From Succinivibrio dextrinosolvens (GTDB lineage: Bacteria; Pseudomonadota; Gammaproteobacteria; Enterobacterales; Succinivibrionaceae), in contig NZ_FPAH01000006.1 of assembly GCF_900116345.1 (NCBI RefSeq), forward strand, positions 1 to 64,000: DNA of 64,000 nucleotides, in the 5' to 3' direction. The position numbers were made by a program, and so were the translations under genes. The notes under the pieces were generated by a model. That model was not told where the DNA came from and did no database searches. It worked only from the letters and a program-made list of their open reading frames with translations. Shown one piece after another: positions 37,314 through 48,033 of this stretch; the stretch's first letter is position 1, and each line of letters begins with the position of its first letter.

Positions 37314-38741
37314 TTAAACTTTTTCAAATATTGAAGAAAGATTTCTTGCAACCTGTACTACATTACCTGCACCCTGAGTTAAGAGCAGTGCTCCGTCATC
37401 TAAAAGATTCTCCAGGATCTCAGGAACCTCGTTTACAGTCTCCACAAAATGAGGCTCCAGCTTACCCTTCAATCTGATGGACATGCACAGGTGTCTACCG
37501 TCTGCACCGGCAATAGGTTCTTCACCTGCAGGATATACATCTACCAGCACCAGCTTGTCCACAAGCTGCAGTACTCTTACGAAATCCTCATAGCAGTCAC
37601 GGGTTCTGGTATAGCGGTGAGGCTGGAATACCATAACCAGCTCCTTCTCAGGATAAGCAAGTCTTGCTGCCTTGATGGTTGCCTCAACCTCAGTTGGATG
37701 ATGACCATAATCATCCACCAGAGTAATAATCTTACCTGACTTGGTCTTAAAGTTGCCGTAATTCTGGAATCTGCGGCCTACACCCTTGAAGTTCTTCAGG
37801 GCTTCAACAATAACTGACTCTTCAATACCGGCCTCAATGGCAACAGCAACAGCTGCTGCAGCGTTCTTGGCCATATGAATTCCAGGAACAGGCAGCTCAA
37901 TGCTTAGAGGAGCATGATCCTTACGAACAACCTTGAACTCAGATCTTGGGCCGACTTCCTTAAAGTCTACAACTCTGAAATCAGCCTTTTCAGATTCACC
38001 GTAGGTAAGTACGGTACGTCCAATCTTAGGAATAATCTCCTTAACATTAGGATCATCCAGGCAGACTACAGCAACACCGTAGAAAGGAAGATTGTGCAGG
38101 AATTCCACAAAGGTCTTTTTAAGGCAGTTGAAATCACCGCCGTAGGTATCAAGATGATCAGGCTCAATGTTGGTAACCACAGTCATCATAGGCAGCAGAT
38201 GCAGGAATGAAGCATCTGACTCGTCAGCCTCGGCAATAAGGTAGTTGCCGGTACCTAATCTTGCGTTTGTGCCGGCGCTGTTTAAAAGACCGCCGATAAC
38301 AAAGGTTGGGTCAAGTTTGGCCTGAGCAAAAATTGAAGCAATAAGAGAGGTTGTAGTGGTTTTACCGTGAGTTCCGGAAACAGCGATACCGTTTCTGTAT
38401 CGCATCAGCTCACCTAGCATCTCAGCACGGCGAACAACAGGAATATGAAGCTCTCTTGCCTTCTGAATCTCTGGATTATCCTCGTGAATAGCAGAGGAAA
38501 CAACAACTACTGAAGAGCCGTTGACATTTTCAGCAGCATGACCGATAAATACGGTAATACCCAGCTTTTCTAATCTTTCAGTAACTTTAGATTTGGCGAT
38601 ATCAGAGCCCGAGATAGCATAACCGCGGTTTAAAAGTACTTCTGCAATACCGCACATACCGGCACCGCCGATACCGATGAAATGAATCCTCTTGACCTTA
38701 TGCATCAGAGGAACTGTATGAATATTATTTGTTGTTGTCAT
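37314..38741 (-). CDS. murC: UDP-N-acetylmuramate-L-alanine ligase
   Basis: Adds the first amino acid, L-alanine, to UDP-MurNAc. The 475 residues show the N-terminal Rossmann start [18 protein letters not shown], the ATP site [14 protein letters not shown], the middle-domain [12 protein letters not shown], and the C-terminal [11 protein letters not shown] and [11 protein letters not shown] typical of MurC. It lies 35 bases after murG. Confidence 0.98.
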   Translation of the reverse strand: MTTTNNIHTVPLMHKVKRIHFIGIGGAGMCGIAEVLLNRGYAISGSDIAKSKVTERLEKLGITVFIGHAAENVNGSSVVVVSSAIHEDNPEIQKARELHIPVVRRAEMLGELMRYRNGIAVSGTHGKTTTTSLIASIFAQAKLDPTFVIGGLLNSAGTNARLGTGNYLIAEADESDASFLHLLPMMTVVTNIEPDHLDTYGGDFNCLKKTFVEFLHNLPFYGVAVVCLDDPNVKEIIPKIGRTVLTYGESEKADFRVVDFKEVGPRSEFKVVRKDHAPLSIELPVPGIHMAKNAAAAVAVAIEAGIEESVIVEALKNFKGVGRRFQNYGNFKTKSGKIITLVDDYGHHPTEVEATIKAARLAYPEKELVMVFQPHRYTRTRDCYEDFVRVLQLVDKLVLVDVYPAGEEPIAGADGRHLCMSIRLKGKLEPHFVETVNEVPEILENLLDDGALLLTQGAGNVVQVARNLSSIFEKV

Positions 38742-38776
38742 TTTATCTTTGTTTAGTTTTTTGTTTTCAGTTTATT

Positions 38777-39847
38777 TTAATTCTTTACTACGCTGTCAAT
38801 AATGGCAACGGCCTTCTCGGTAGAATCAATGCTGGCAGCATTTCTGGCAGCATCAGACATTGCCTTTAATTTTGCACGATGATCAATTAAATCCTTTATT
38901 GTCTCATATAACTTATCCGCAGATAAATCCTTTTGAGCAAATACAAAAGCAGCTCCAGCATCTTTTAGGAACTGGGCATTCTTGGTCTGATGATCATCCA
39001 CTGCTGTAGGCAGAGGGACAAAGATTGCAGGCAGAGAGGCAGTGCAGGTTTCCGCAACTGTCAGAGCTCCGGCTCTGCAGATAATCAGATCAGTATTCTT
39101 GTATAAAGAATTCATGTCATCGATAAAGTCAGTTGCCTCATAGTCAAAGACTGCACCCTCGTACAGCTTCTTCACAGCATCGCTGTTTCCCTTGCCGCAC
39201 TGATGAACAACCTTGATGGAGTTTTCAGTAAACTTCTTTAAAGCAACAGGTACCAGCTCATTTAAGGCTCTGGCTCCAAGAGAGCCGCCCACAATAGAGA
39301 TTCTGATTTTGCCTGAAGTGTAGTCACGAGGATAATCATGAAGCTCGATAATCTCTTTACGTACAGGATTGCCTACCACCTGAACCTTATCACCGCTGAA
39401 AGCTCCAGGGAATCCCAGCATTACAGAGGAGGCCACCTTGTATAAAAGCTTGTTGGTCATACCGGCAGCAGCATTCTGCTCATGCAGAACAACCGGAATC
39501 TTCTGCAGATAGGCAGCAAGTCCGCCTGGACCTGAGGCATATCCGCCCATCCCCAAAACCACATCAGGCTTGAAATCCTTAATTACGGCACGTGCCTGCA
39601 GCACAGCCTTCATAATCATAAAAGGAGCACCGATTAAACGCTTTAAGCCGTTACGTCTGATTCCCTTTACGTCTATATATCTGATATCAAAACCATGCTT
39701 TGGAACCAGCTGTTCTTCCATTCTTCCACGGGTTCCAAGCCATAGAATCTTTGCACCTTCCTCCTGCATTTTCTTAGCAATTGCAATTGCAGGGAACACA
39801 TGGCCGCCAGTGCCTCCGGCCATTACCAATACTTTTTTAGCTTTCAT
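38777..39847 (-). CDS. murG: UDP-GlcNAc:lipid I N-acetylglucosaminyltransferase
   Basis: Converts lipid I to lipid II at the inner face of the membrane. The 356 residues carry the N-terminal G-loop GGTGGHVFPAIAIA, the GMGGYASGPGGLAA region, VGNPVRKEI and the donor-binding CRAGALTVAE with the PLPTAVDDHQTKNA loop. GT-B fold, family GT28. It lies 17 bases after ftsW with a weak ribosome binding site, so coupling is likely. Confidence 0.98.
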   Translation of the reverse strand: MKAKKVLVMAGGTGGHVFPAIAIAKKMQEEGAKILWLGTRGRMEEQLVPKHGFDIRYIDVKGIRRNGLKRLIGAPFMIMKAVLQARAVIKDFKPDVVLGMGGYASGPGGLAAYLQKIPVVLHEQNAAAGMTNKLLYKVASSVMLGFPGAFSGDKVQVVGNPVRKEIIELHDYPRDYTSGKIRISIVGGSLGARALNELVPVALKKFTENSIKVVHQCGKGNSDAVKKLYEGAVFDYEATDFIDDMNSLYKNTDLIICRAGALTVAETCTASLPAIFVPLPTAVDDHQTKNAQFLKDAGAAFVFAQKDLSADKLYETIKDLIDHRAKLKAMSDAARNAASIDSTEKAVAIIDSVVKN

Positions 39848-39864
39848 ATATATGCGCTTAAATC

Positions 39865-40998
39865 TTATCTTTTATTAGATATAACCTTATTACGCCATTC
39901 AAAATCAATTCTTAGAAGAATTCCAATTGCTGTACAGAACACCATAAGAGATGAACCGCCGTAACTGATAAATGGCAGAGTCAGACCTTTTGTTGGCAGA
40001 CCGCCTGAGGCGGCACCTATGTTGATGAAGGTCTGAAGAGCTATCCAGGCTCCGATTCCTACAGCAACATATCCCTGATAAATGGCATCCTCTTTGAGGA
40101 TCTTGATTCCAAGGGATATAGCTTTATAAACAATTACAAACTCAAGCAGAATGAGGACACACATTCCGATAAAGCCGAATTCCTCACCGAAAATCGCAGT
40201 CACAAAGTCAGTATGAGCTTCAGGCAGATACCCCAGTTTCTGATAGGAATTACCCAGCCCTTCACCAGAGAGTCCGCCTCTGCCATATGCCATAAGAGAC
40301 TGTGTCAGCTGATAACCTGAACCGAACTCGTCAGACCATGGGTCTAAAAAGGAGGTCACACGTCTTGCTCTGTATGGGGAGAATTTAATTAACAGGACAC
40401 AGATAATGCCCATAATAACTCCGACCACAATGTACTTTAAAAGTCCCACACCTGCCACAAACATGATGGCAAAGGTGATTACAGCCAGTACAAAGAAAGA
40501 GCCCATATCCGGCTGCAGTAACAGCAGAACGGTCATAATTGCAAGAAAGACAATCGGTCTTAAAAAACCCTGAATGGTTTTGGAGATTGCCTCAATCTTT
40601 CTGCTTACATAATCTGAAAAATAAAGGATCCAGATGAGCTTTAAAAGCTCAGCAGGCTGAAGATTCATCAGTCCAAGATTCAGCCAGCGTTTTGCACCGT
40701 TGATTTCACGTCCTACAATCAGAACCAGAATCATCAGACACAGTACAAAGAACAGAAGGATTAAAGAGCGCTTTTTCCAGAATGCAGTTGGTGTCATGGT
40801 TGCAACCAGAGCACAGAAAAAAGCAATGCCGATACCAAAAAGGTGACGTTTAGTCTGATACATGGAATCACCATATTTCATGGTTGACTCCATAATTGAA
40901 GCAGAACTAATAATCACAACTCCCAGAGCCAGCAGAATCACAGTGGTAATCAGAATGATTCTGTCATAGCCGGGATTACCCTTTTTGAATAACTGCAT
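39865..40998 (-). CDS. ftsW: Septal peptidoglycan glycosyltransferase FtsW (SEDS)
   Basis: SEDS-family polymerase that acts with FtsI at the septum. The 377 residues have about ten membrane helices, with GREINGAKRWLNLG, LQPAELLKLIWI, LLQPDMGS, the catalytic-loop aspartate region FLDPWSDEFGSGYQLTQSLMAYGRGG, and PEAHTDFVTAIFGEEFG. The ATG lies three bases after the murD stop. Start residues are on the cytoplasmic side and include KGNPGYDRI. Confidence 0.97.
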   Translation of the reverse strand: MQLFKKGNPGYDRIILITTVILLALGVVIISSASIMESTMKYGDSMYQTKRHLFGIGIAFFCALVATMTPTAFWKKRSLILLFFVLCLMILVLIVGREINGAKRWLNLGLMNLQPAELLKLIWILYFSDYVSRKIEAISKTIQGFLRPIVFLAIMTVLLLLQPDMGSFFVLAVITFAIMFVAGVGLLKYIVVGVIMGIICVLLIKFSPYRARRVTSFLDPWSDEFGSGYQLTQSLMAYGRGGLSGEGLGNSYQKLGYLPEAHTDFVTAIFGEEFGFIGMCVLILLEFVIVYKAISLGIKILKEDAIYQGYVAVGIGAWIALQTFINIGAASGGLPTKGLTLPFISYGGSSLMVFCTAIGILLRIDFEWRNKVISNKR

Positions 40999-41001
40999 TT
41001 A

Positions 41002-42342
41002 CTACTCTTGAAGTTTGCCTACCAGCTCAACAAATACCTGTCCGCGATCCTCAAAGCCTTTGAACTGATCAAATGAGGCACAGGCAGGAGATAACAGTAC
41101 AGCCTGCCCTTCCTTGGCAATCTCATAGGCCTTGTTTAAACCTTCTTCCATGGTTTCAACATCAAAGCAGAGTTCAGAATTCAGCTCTAAAAGCTTCTGC
41201 TTATCCTTACCGAAGCAGAAAACAGACTTTACCTCGTTGCCGATGTATTTCTTAAGCGGAGTGAAATCCTGACCTTTGCCAAGACCGCCTGCCAGAAGAA
41301 TGATGCCCTTGCTGTGGATATCACGAAGACCGATGATTGCGGCCTCGGATGATGCTACATTAGTTGCCTTAGAATCGTTGTAGTAACAGACTTTTTTAAT
41401 GGTTTTTACCAGCTGGCAGCGATGAGGCAGACCGGTGAAGCGGCGCAGAGCCTTTATCTGAGAGGACTTTGAAACATTTACACAGTCAGTTAATGCCAGA
41501 CAGGCAAGAGCATTGAGATAATTATGAACGCCGTAGATACGAAGCTCATTTACGTTCATGATTCTCTGCTTGTTCTTTGTCAGAAAGATACCGTCACGAG
41601 CTCTTTCAATACCATAGGTTCCCTTGTTATCAAGACCGAAGGAAGTGATATTGTATTTATCAAGCTCTGACTCATGTGGATAGGTACGAGGATCTTCACG
41701 ATTTACGATCACGTTCTTGCAGTTCTTGAAGATTGCCTTTTTGGCAAGAGCATATTCCTCAATATCACCGTGATATCTGTCCAGATGATCCTCAGATACA
41801 TTAAGAATTGTACAGGCAGCAAGCTTCAGAGACTTGGTGGTTTCAAGCTCAAAACTTGAAAGCTCAAGTACATAAAGCTCAACGTCATCAGCAAGAATAT
41901 CAAATACAGGCACACCGATATTTGCACCGACAGCAACTTTGATACCGGCAGTGTCAGCCATAAAACCGGTCAGAGCAGTAACGGTTGATTTACCGTTGGA
42001 ACCGGTGATACCTACGATAGGAGCCTTTGCCTCTCTTGCAAACAGCTCAATATCACCGACAACTTCAACACCTGCAGCAATAACCTTGGAAATCTCTTCA
42101 TCATAGATACTGATGCCAGGGCTGATGACCACCATATCGTACTCGACTAAAACGTCTGCACTGATAGGGCCTAATCTTAAGTCAATACCAGTTGGAAGAT
42201 CACCTACGTGAGGAGGATTGTGTCTGGTATCAAAAACAGTCAGAACCTTAAGGTCATGTTTGATTAAATATTTGATAGCTGAAATATTTGAAATACCTAA
42301 ACCTATTACAGCTACTTTCTTTCCATCTAGATTTTTATTCAT
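41002..42342 (-). CDS. murD: UDP-N-acetylmuramoylalanine-D-glutamate ligase
   Basis: Adds D-glutamate to UDP-MurNAc-L-Ala. The 446 residues show GKKVAVIGLGISNISAIKYL at the start, VGITGSNGKSTVTALTG ATP loop, NVSEDHLDRYHG, and C-terminal NDSKATNVASSEAAI and LLSPACASFDQFKGFEDRG, all diagnostic for MurD. It follows mraY by 13 bases. Confidence 0.98.
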   Translation of the reverse strand: MNKNLDGKKVAVIGLGISNISAIKYLIKHDLKVLTVFDTRHNPPHVGDLPTGIDLRLGPISADVLVEYDMVVISPGISIYDEEISKVIAAGVEVVGDIELFAREAKAPIVGITGSNGKSTVTALTGFMADTAGIKVAVGANIGVPVFDILADDVELYVLELSSFELETTKSLKLAACTILNVSEDHLDRYHGDIEEYALAKKAIFKNCKNVIVNREDPRTYPHESELDKYNITSFGLDNKGTYGIERARDGIFLTKNKQRIMNVNELRIYGVHNYLNALACLALTDCVNVSKSSQIKALRRFTGLPHRCQLVKTIKKVCYYNDSKATNVASSEAAIIGLRDIHSKGIILLAGGLGKGQDFTPLKKYIGNEVKSVFCFGKDKQKLLELNSELCFDVETMEEGLNKAYEIAKEGQAVLLSPACASFDQFKGFEDRGQVFVELVGKLQE

Positions 42343-42355
42343 ATTTTTCTAATAA

Positions 42356-43438
42356 TTATCTTAATTTCAAGGTGATAATACCAATCAGAACCAGCACGAT
42401 GGTAATAATCCAGAAACGTGCCATTACACGTGGCTCAGGCCAACCACCTTTTTCAAAATGATGATGAATAGGTGCCATTCTGAAGATTCTGCGGCCTCTC
42501 CACTTATAGGAGCCAACCTGAAGAATCACACTCACAGTCTCAAGAACAAAGATACCGCCCATAATGAACAGCAGGAATTCCTGTCTGATCAGAATTGCGA
42601 TAATACCTAAAACTGCACCTAGGGATAAGGAACCAACGTCACCCATGAAAACCTGTGCTGGGTAGGAGTTGAACCATAGGAAACCTAAACCTGCACCAAT
42701 GATAGCTGTGCAGACAATAGTGATTTCTGAAGCCTTTGGAACATATGGGATATACAGATAGCTTGCAAAGTTTGAATTTGAGGTTACCCAGGCAACAAAA
42801 GCAAGACCTGAGGCCACAGTAATGGTGGTGATAATTGCAAGTCCATCCAGACCGTCTGTCAGGTTAACCGCATTTGAGGAACCGGTCAGAACGAAGTAAG
42901 CCAGAGGAATAATCAGGAAGCCTAAGTCAGGCATGAAATCCTTAAAGAAAGGAACCACTAAGGTTGTCTCAGCAGGAGTTGAGGCGGTACCATAAATACA
43001 GCAGGCTAAAGTGATAGCACATGCAGACTGCCAGAAATACTTGTATTTTGCTCTAAGTCCATGAGGATCGTGACGAACAACCTTCAGGAAGTCATCTGCA
43101 AAACCGATGAGGGAATAGCAGATCAGAGTTGCCAGTGTATACCAGACATAGACGTTATCAAGCTTACACCATAAAAGCATTGATAAGGCAATTGAGCCCA
43201 CAATCAGAATACCGCCCATGGTTGGGGTGCCGTTCTTTTTCAGATGAGACTCAGGACCATCATTTCTAACAACCTGACCGAAATGTAACAGCTGCAGTTT
43301 TCTGATTACATAAGAACCAAAAAACAGAGAAAGGAATAAAGCTGTAAACAGTGACAGTACAGCTCTGAATGTCAGGTACTCAAAAACACGAAATGATGAA
43401 ATGTACTGACTTAAGTAATCTGATAAATAAACTATCAT
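42356..43438 (-). CDS. mraY: Phospho-N-acetylmuramoyl-pentapeptide transferase
   Basis: Membrane enzyme that makes lipid I. The 360 residues (same as E. coli) have ten predicted helices and the motifs [13 protein letters not shown], the aspartate cluster FADDFLKV and [10 protein letters not shown], the FMGDVGSL loop, and [13 protein letters not shown] with its catalytic histidines. The ATG directly abuts the murF stop (TAA-ATG). Confidence 0.98.
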   Translation of the reverse strand: MIVYLSDYLSQYISSFRVFEYLTFRAVLSLFTALFLSLFFGSYVIRKLQLLHFGQVVRNDGPESHLKKNGTPTMGGILIVGSIALSMLLWCKLDNVYVWYTLATLICYSLIGFADDFLKVVRHDPHGLRAKYKYFWQSACAITLACCIYGTASTPAETTLVVPFFKDFMPDLGFLIIPLAYFVLTGSSNAVNLTDGLDGLAIITTITVASGLAFVAWVTSNSNFASYLYIPYVPKASEITIVCTAIIGAGLGFLWFNSYPAQVFMGDVGSLSLGAVLGIIAILIRQEFLLFIMGGIFVLETVSVILQVGSYKWRGRRIFRMAPIHHHFEKGGWPEPRVMARFWIITIVLVLIGIITLKLR

Positions 43439-44815
43439 TTAGTTTGCCCCTAGAGCGATAAGTTCCCTGGTAATCTCTTCCATATGCATTGAGTGTGAGC
43501 CTTTAACTAAAAAGCTTGTATATGGGTGATTGTTAATTACAGTGCGTGCATATTGTACGAGATCTGCGTGACAATTAAAATGTTTTGCTTTATTTCCTGC
43601 CTTTTTACAGGTGTGTTCGGTCAGAGGACCAACACATAAAAGTTCATCAACCTTTGAGGCGGCGTGCTCTCCGACACTTTCATGCAGTTCTACGGCTGCA
43701 TCACCAAGCTCGCCCATGTCACCGAAAATCATAACCTTGTGGCCTGACTGAAGATTCAGGGTATCCAAAGCGGCGATTACAGCGTTATAGCTTGCATTGT
43801 AGGCATCATCAATAACACTCATGTTCTTGAAGGTGCTTGCAAAGAGTCTGCCCTTGATAGCGCCGGAGGCCAAAAGACCTTCCTTAAGCTTTGACTCATC
43901 AGCACCACTGATTAAAGCCAGAGTACAGGCTGCAGCTGCATTTGAGGCATTGTGAGCTCCCATAACATTCATGCTGATATCAAAAGTCTGATTAGGACAG
44001 GTTAAGGTAAAGCTCAGTCCGTCTGCAGAATTCTTAACATCTGAAAAACGTACAAAGTCAAAATCATGAGAACCGAAGGACAGAAGTTTTCCGCTTGCAA
44101 AAGCAGATTTGTAGTCAGACTTCCAGCGCTCAAAATACTTGTTGTCGGATGGAACTGCAGCCATACCGCCACGGGACAGAACATCCTCAAGAATTTCTGA
44201 TTTGCCCTTGTAGACACCGTCATATGAGCCGAAGCCTTCAATATGAGCTCCGCCGACATTATTAATGATTGCGGTGTCAGCCTTAACAAATTCACAGGTA
44301 TGAGCAATATCGAAAAGATGACTTGCGCCCTGTTCTATAACAGCAAAATCGGTATCCTTCTCAAGTCTTAAAAGAGTTAGAGGAACACCGATGTCGTTGT
44401 TGAAATTGCCGTTGGTACACATGCTCTTTCCACATAGAGAAAGGATTGAATGTGTAAATTCCTTCACTGTGGTCTTGCCGCAGGAACCGGTAAGACTTGC
44501 AATTTTAGCCTTGGACTGACGTCTTACAAGATAACCGCAGTAGCCTAAAGCCTTCTGGGTATCATTACAGAGAATTACAGGTACCCTGCTTACAATACTC
44601 TGTGGCAGAACCTTTGAGGAAACCACTGCAACCGCACCGTTGTCGATTGCCTTTTCAATAAAGTCGTGACCGTCGAAACGCTCACCGATAAGAGCAACAA
44701 AGAGAGCATCCTTACAGTTGCGGGAATCTGTGCTTACTGCACTGATTACTCTGTCGTCACCTAATAGCTTATAGTTTGCGTATACTGCAAGCTCACTTAA
44801 TTTAAAACTAATCAC
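43439..44815 (-). CDS. murF: UDP-MurNAc-tripeptide D-alanyl-D-alanine ligase
   Basis: Adds D-Ala-D-Ala to complete the pentapeptide precursor. The 458 residues contain STDSRNCKDALFVALIGERFDGHDF (described as the N-terminal substrate block, 28-52), the ATP loop TGSCGKTTVKEF, NFNNDIGVPLTLLRL and MIFGDMGELGD. It overlaps murE by eight bases. The D-Ala-D-Ala supplier Ddl must be encoded elsewhere. Confidence 0.97.
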   Translation of the reverse strand: MISFKLSELAVYANYKLLGDDRVISAVSTDSRNCKDALFVALIGERFDGHDFIEKAIDNGAVAVVSSKVLPQSIVSRVPVILCNDTQKALGYCGYLVRRQSKAKIASLTGSCGKTTVKEFTHSILSLCGKSMCTNGNFNNDIGVPLTLLRLEKDTDFAVIEQGASHLFDIAHTCEFVKADTAIINNVGGAHIEGFGSYDGVYKGKSEILEDVLSRGGMAAVPSDNKYFERWKSDYKSAFASGKLLSFGSHDFDFVRFSDVKNSADGLSFTLTCPNQTFDISMNVMGAHNASNAAAACTLALISGADESKLKEGLLASGAIKGRLFASTFKNMSVIDDAYNASYNAVIAALDTLNLQSGHKVMIFGDMGELGDAAVELHESVGEHAASKVDELLCVGPLTEHTCKKAGNKAKHFNCHADLVQYARTVINNHPYTSFLVKGSHSMHMEEITRELIALGAN

Positions 44816-46313
44816 ACTTAACTCCTAAAAGCTTGCAGGCAATCTCTCTGTCTGAGAAATGAATGGTCTTATCCTTGAAAATCTGATAATCCTCATGGCC
44901 TTTACCGGCAATCACGATACAGTCTTTCTCGGACGCATGCTCAAAGGCGTACTTGATTGCCTTCTCACGATCCTCAATACAGATGTAGTTATGAGCTTCG
45001 GCAATTACACCGTTCTGCATATCATCTAAAATTGCCTTTGGATCTTCGGTTCTTGGATTATCTGAGGTGAAGACCGCATGGTCGGCAAATACAGAGGCCT
45101 TGATAGCCATAATCGGACGCTTGCCTTTATCTCTGTCACCGCCGCAGCCTAATACACACCATACATCACCGTCAGGATGATGCTCTCTAACACCGCGAAG
45201 CACCTGTTCCACACCATCAGGGGTATGTGCATAGTCAACCACGATATGAGGCTTGTGCTCGGCAACAAAACACTCCATTCTGCCCTTGATTGGTTTGAGC
45301 TTTGAAGCTGTAGCTAAAAGCTTGTCCAATGGGAAGCCCAGATTTAAAAGCACAGTAAGAGCACAGGCAAAGTTCTCTACATTAAAACCGCCTAAAAGGC
45401 CGATTTCACATTTGCCTGAACCATAGCTTGACTCAACCTCGATAGCAATTGAGTGAGCCTTATAGGTTGCAGACTTGATCCAGACATAGCGGTTGAATAA
45501 AAGAGAATTTGTTGAGCTGAAGAAATCACTCTTGCAGCTGTAGGCTACACATCCGTGTAATTCCTCGCTGTACTTGATGCCCTGCTCATTATCAACATTC
45601 AGAACAATACGCTTAGGAGGAACTCTCTTCAGGAAATTCAGTTTAGCCTCGGCATATTTCTCCATGGTCTGGTGATAATCCAGATGATCACGGGTCAGAT
45701 TGGTATAGCCACCTGCACTGAAGGTACAGCCGTCAATACGACCTTCAACCGCTCCGATAGATGAAACCTCCAAAGCAGCATAATGAGCACCCTGATGAAC
45801 CATCTCATTGAGGGTTTTCTGAAGAGTTACTGCATCCAGGGTTGTATTTGAACTTTTCTGAAGATCAGGCAGGAAACCGAAACCTAAGGTACCTAAAACA
45901 GCACACTTGGTATCCAGGCCAAAGGACAGCCACTGGGCAATAAGCTGAGTAATAGTGCTCTTGCCGTTGGTGCCGGTAATACCGATAAGACCGATTTTGT
46001 TGGAAGGGTTATCATAGAACCAGCTTGCCAGAAGACCGATTTTCTTATCCTTAGGGATCTTGATGACAGGGATGGTGATACCTTCTAAATCCTCGTCTGA
46101 TGGAGGATTCTTATCCTGATATAAAATAGCCACAGCACCTGCATCCTGAGCAGAGCGCATGTATTTAAGGCCGTTGGTTCTGGTGCCCTTTAAAGCTAAA
46201 AAAGCAGAACCGTTCTTTATCTTTCTTGAATCAATTTCAAGGTCGAGAACCTCAATATCCTCGACCTTTTTCTTTAAACCTAGGAAGCTTACAATCTGTT
46301 TTAATTTTTTCAT
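44808..46313 (-). CDS. murE: UDP-MurNAc-tripeptide synthetase, meso-DAP type
   Basis: Adds meso-diaminopimelate to the growing peptide. The 501 residues show DSRKIKNGSAFLALKGTRTNG, the ATP loop GITGTNGKSTITQLIAQ, NLTRDHLDYHQTME, VVDYAHTPDGVEQVL and the DAP-recognition motif DNPRTEDP, which marks the meso-DAP rather than lysine-adding branch. GKGHEDYQ near the end is also typical. It begins three bases after ftsI. Confidence 0.97.
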   Translation of the reverse strand: MKKLKQIVSFLGLKKKVEDIEVLDLEIDSRKIKNGSAFLALKGTRTNGLKYMRSAQDAGAVAILYQDKNPPSDEDLEGITIPVIKIPKDKKIGLLASWFYDNPSNKIGLIGITGTNGKSTITQLIAQWLSFGLDTKCAVLGTLGFGFLPDLQKSSNTTLDAVTLQKTLNEMVHQGAHYAALEVSSIGAVEGRIDGCTFSAGGYTNLTRDHLDYHQTMEKYAEAKLNFLKRVPPKRIVLNVDNEQGIKYSEELHGCVAYSCKSDFFSSTNSLLFNRYVWIKSATYKAHSIAIEVESSYGSGKCEIGLLGGFNVENFACALTVLLNLGFPLDKLLATASKLKPIKGRMECFVAEHKPHIVVDYAHTPDGVEQVLRGVREHHPDGDVWCVLGCGGDRDKGKRPIMAIKASVFADHAVFTSDNPRTEDPKAILDDMQNGVIAEAHNYICIEDREKAIKYAFEHASEKDCIVIAGKGHEDYQIFKDKTIHFSDREIACKLLGVKCD

Positions 46314-46316
46314 TTT

Positions 46317-48032
46317 TTACTTATCTTTTTTATTTTCTTTTTCCAGAGGTACGTCTGGTTTAATGTTATATAACTGCAATGCTCTGGACATAATCTCACT
46401 GAAGGCAGGACCTGATACGGTACCGCCATAGAATTTACCTGCCTTAGGTGCATTGATAACTACAACAAGAGCAAATCGAGGATTTGAAATCGGAGCAAAT
46501 CCGGCGAAGGTTGCCATATAGAACTTACCGTAAGTTCCACCTGATGCAATTTTTGCAGTACCAGTCTTACCTGCAACACGATAGCGATCAATTGCCGCTT
46601 TTCCACCGGTACCGTTGTTAACTACTGATTCCAGGGCTCGCTGCATATTTACAACCAGCTTCGGAGACATGACATTTGTGCTCTGAGGCGCCTTTGGAAC
46701 TCTTAGAATTGATACAGGCAATCTGTTTCCGCCATTAGCCAGTGTGGCATATGCAGAAGTCAGCTGAATATTGGTAACCGCAACACCATATCCGAAACCT
46801 AGTGTTGCCTTATCAATCTCAGACCAGAAAGGTCTGTTTTCATTTAGTCTGCCAGGGCTTTCACCTGCAAGACCAGATGCGGTTTTACTTCCAAAGCCGA
46901 ATCTGTCCAGTACCGACATAATCTTATGAGGACCAAGTCTCATTGAGATACGGGCCATACCGGTATTTGAAGAGTACTTGATAATATCAGCAAGAGTTCC
47001 CTGACTCATGGCATGAGAATCCCTTACCATTTTACCATCAACTATGAATGGACGGGTATCAAAAACTTCATTCCAATTGGTTGTTTTAGCCTCTAAAGCA
47101 GCCAGAGCCACTAGTGGCTTCATGGTTGAACCAGGTTCGAAAATATCTGTTACTGCCCTATTTTTGGCATTAGTACTGTCAAACTTCTTTCTGTCGTTAG
47201 GATCAAAGGATGGAGAGTTGGCAATGGCCAGAACCTCACCGGTCTTAACATCCATCAGCACAGCAGTTCCGCTGTCCGCATCATTTTCCTTTACAGTATT
47301 TTCAAGAGCGGCATAGGCAACTTCCTGAAGTCTGTTATCAATACTTAAAACAAGGCTTCCGCCCTGAGTACCCTTTTTAACAGTCCCCAGATTCTCGACA
47401 ATGTGATTGTATTTGTCCTTTTTTGCAAGTCTGGTGGAGGCCGTTGAGGTCAAAAATGAGTTAAAGCTCTGCTCAACGCCGTAAACACCTGCACCTTCAC
47501 CGTTTAAAATACCGATCAGGGTGGCGTTCATGGCACCGGTTGGATAATGACGACGGTAGCTGTCACCCAGAATAATGCCGTTCTTGCCCAGTGACTTGAG
47601 CTTTTTGGCCTTATCAACCTCAAGGTAACGTTTTAAGTGAACAAAGCGTTTAGTCTGATCTGCGGTTCTCTTATATAAGGTGTTGACGTCGATCTCAAGA
47701 ATCTTGGCAATCTCTGTCATTCTCTTCTTATCAGCATAAACACCTTCTTCATGAAGGAATTTAGGATCGGCATCTACTGTTTTGACAGGAACAGAAATAG
47801 CCAGAATTCTGCCGTTTCTGTCTGTGATTAGACCGCGAGGAGGCTCATAATGATAATTTCTGACAACTCGAGCATTTCCTTCAGCGATAAGTTTTTCAGG
47901 ATATAGGATCTGGATCCACAGTAGCCTTCCAATTAAGGCTGCCATAATTAAAAAAGCAACACTCCACACACTGAAAATGCGGAATTTGCTTATTTGTAGG
48001 CGACTGCTCCCTTGTTCGTGGATTAGGGCCAT
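46317..48032 (-). CDS. ftsI: Septal transpeptidase FtsI (PBP3)
   Basis: Class B penicillin-binding protein that cross-links septal peptidoglycan with FtsW. The 571 residues begin with a cytoplasmic segment and one membrane anchor (about 22-44), then the dimerisation region with RGLITDRNGRILA. The transpeptidase domain has its active serine in PGSTMKPL (near 302), SSN near 353 and KTGT near 488. The ATG is one base after the ftsL stop. Length matches E. coli (588). Confidence 0.97.
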   Translation of the reverse strand: MALIHEQGSSRLQISKFRIFSVWSVAFLIMAALIGRLLWIQILYPEKLIAEGNARVVRNYHYEPPRGLITDRNGRILAISVPVKTVDADPKFLHEEGVYADKKRMTEIAKILEIDVNTLYKRTADQTKRFVHLKRYLEVDKAKKLKSLGKNGIILGDSYRRHYPTGAMNATLIGILNGEGAGVYGVEQSFNSFLTSTASTRLAKKDKYNHIVENLGTVKKGTQGGSLVLSIDNRLQEVAYAALENTVKENDADSGTAVLMDVKTGEVLAIANSPSFDPNDRKKFDSTNAKNRAVTDIFEPGSTMKPLVALAALEAKTTNWNEVFDTRPFIVDGKMVRDSHAMSQGTLADIIKYSSNTGMARISMRLGPHKIMSVLDRFGFGSKTASGLAGESPGRLNENRPFWSEIDKATLGFGYGVAVTNIQLTSAYATLANGGNRLPVSILRVPKAPQSTNVMSPKLVVNMQRALESVVNNGTGGKAAIDRYRVAGKTGTAKIASGGTYGKFYMATFAGFAPISNPRFALVVVINAPKAGKFYGGTVSGPAFSEIMSRALQLYNIKPDVPLEKENKKDK

Positions 48033-48033
48033 T

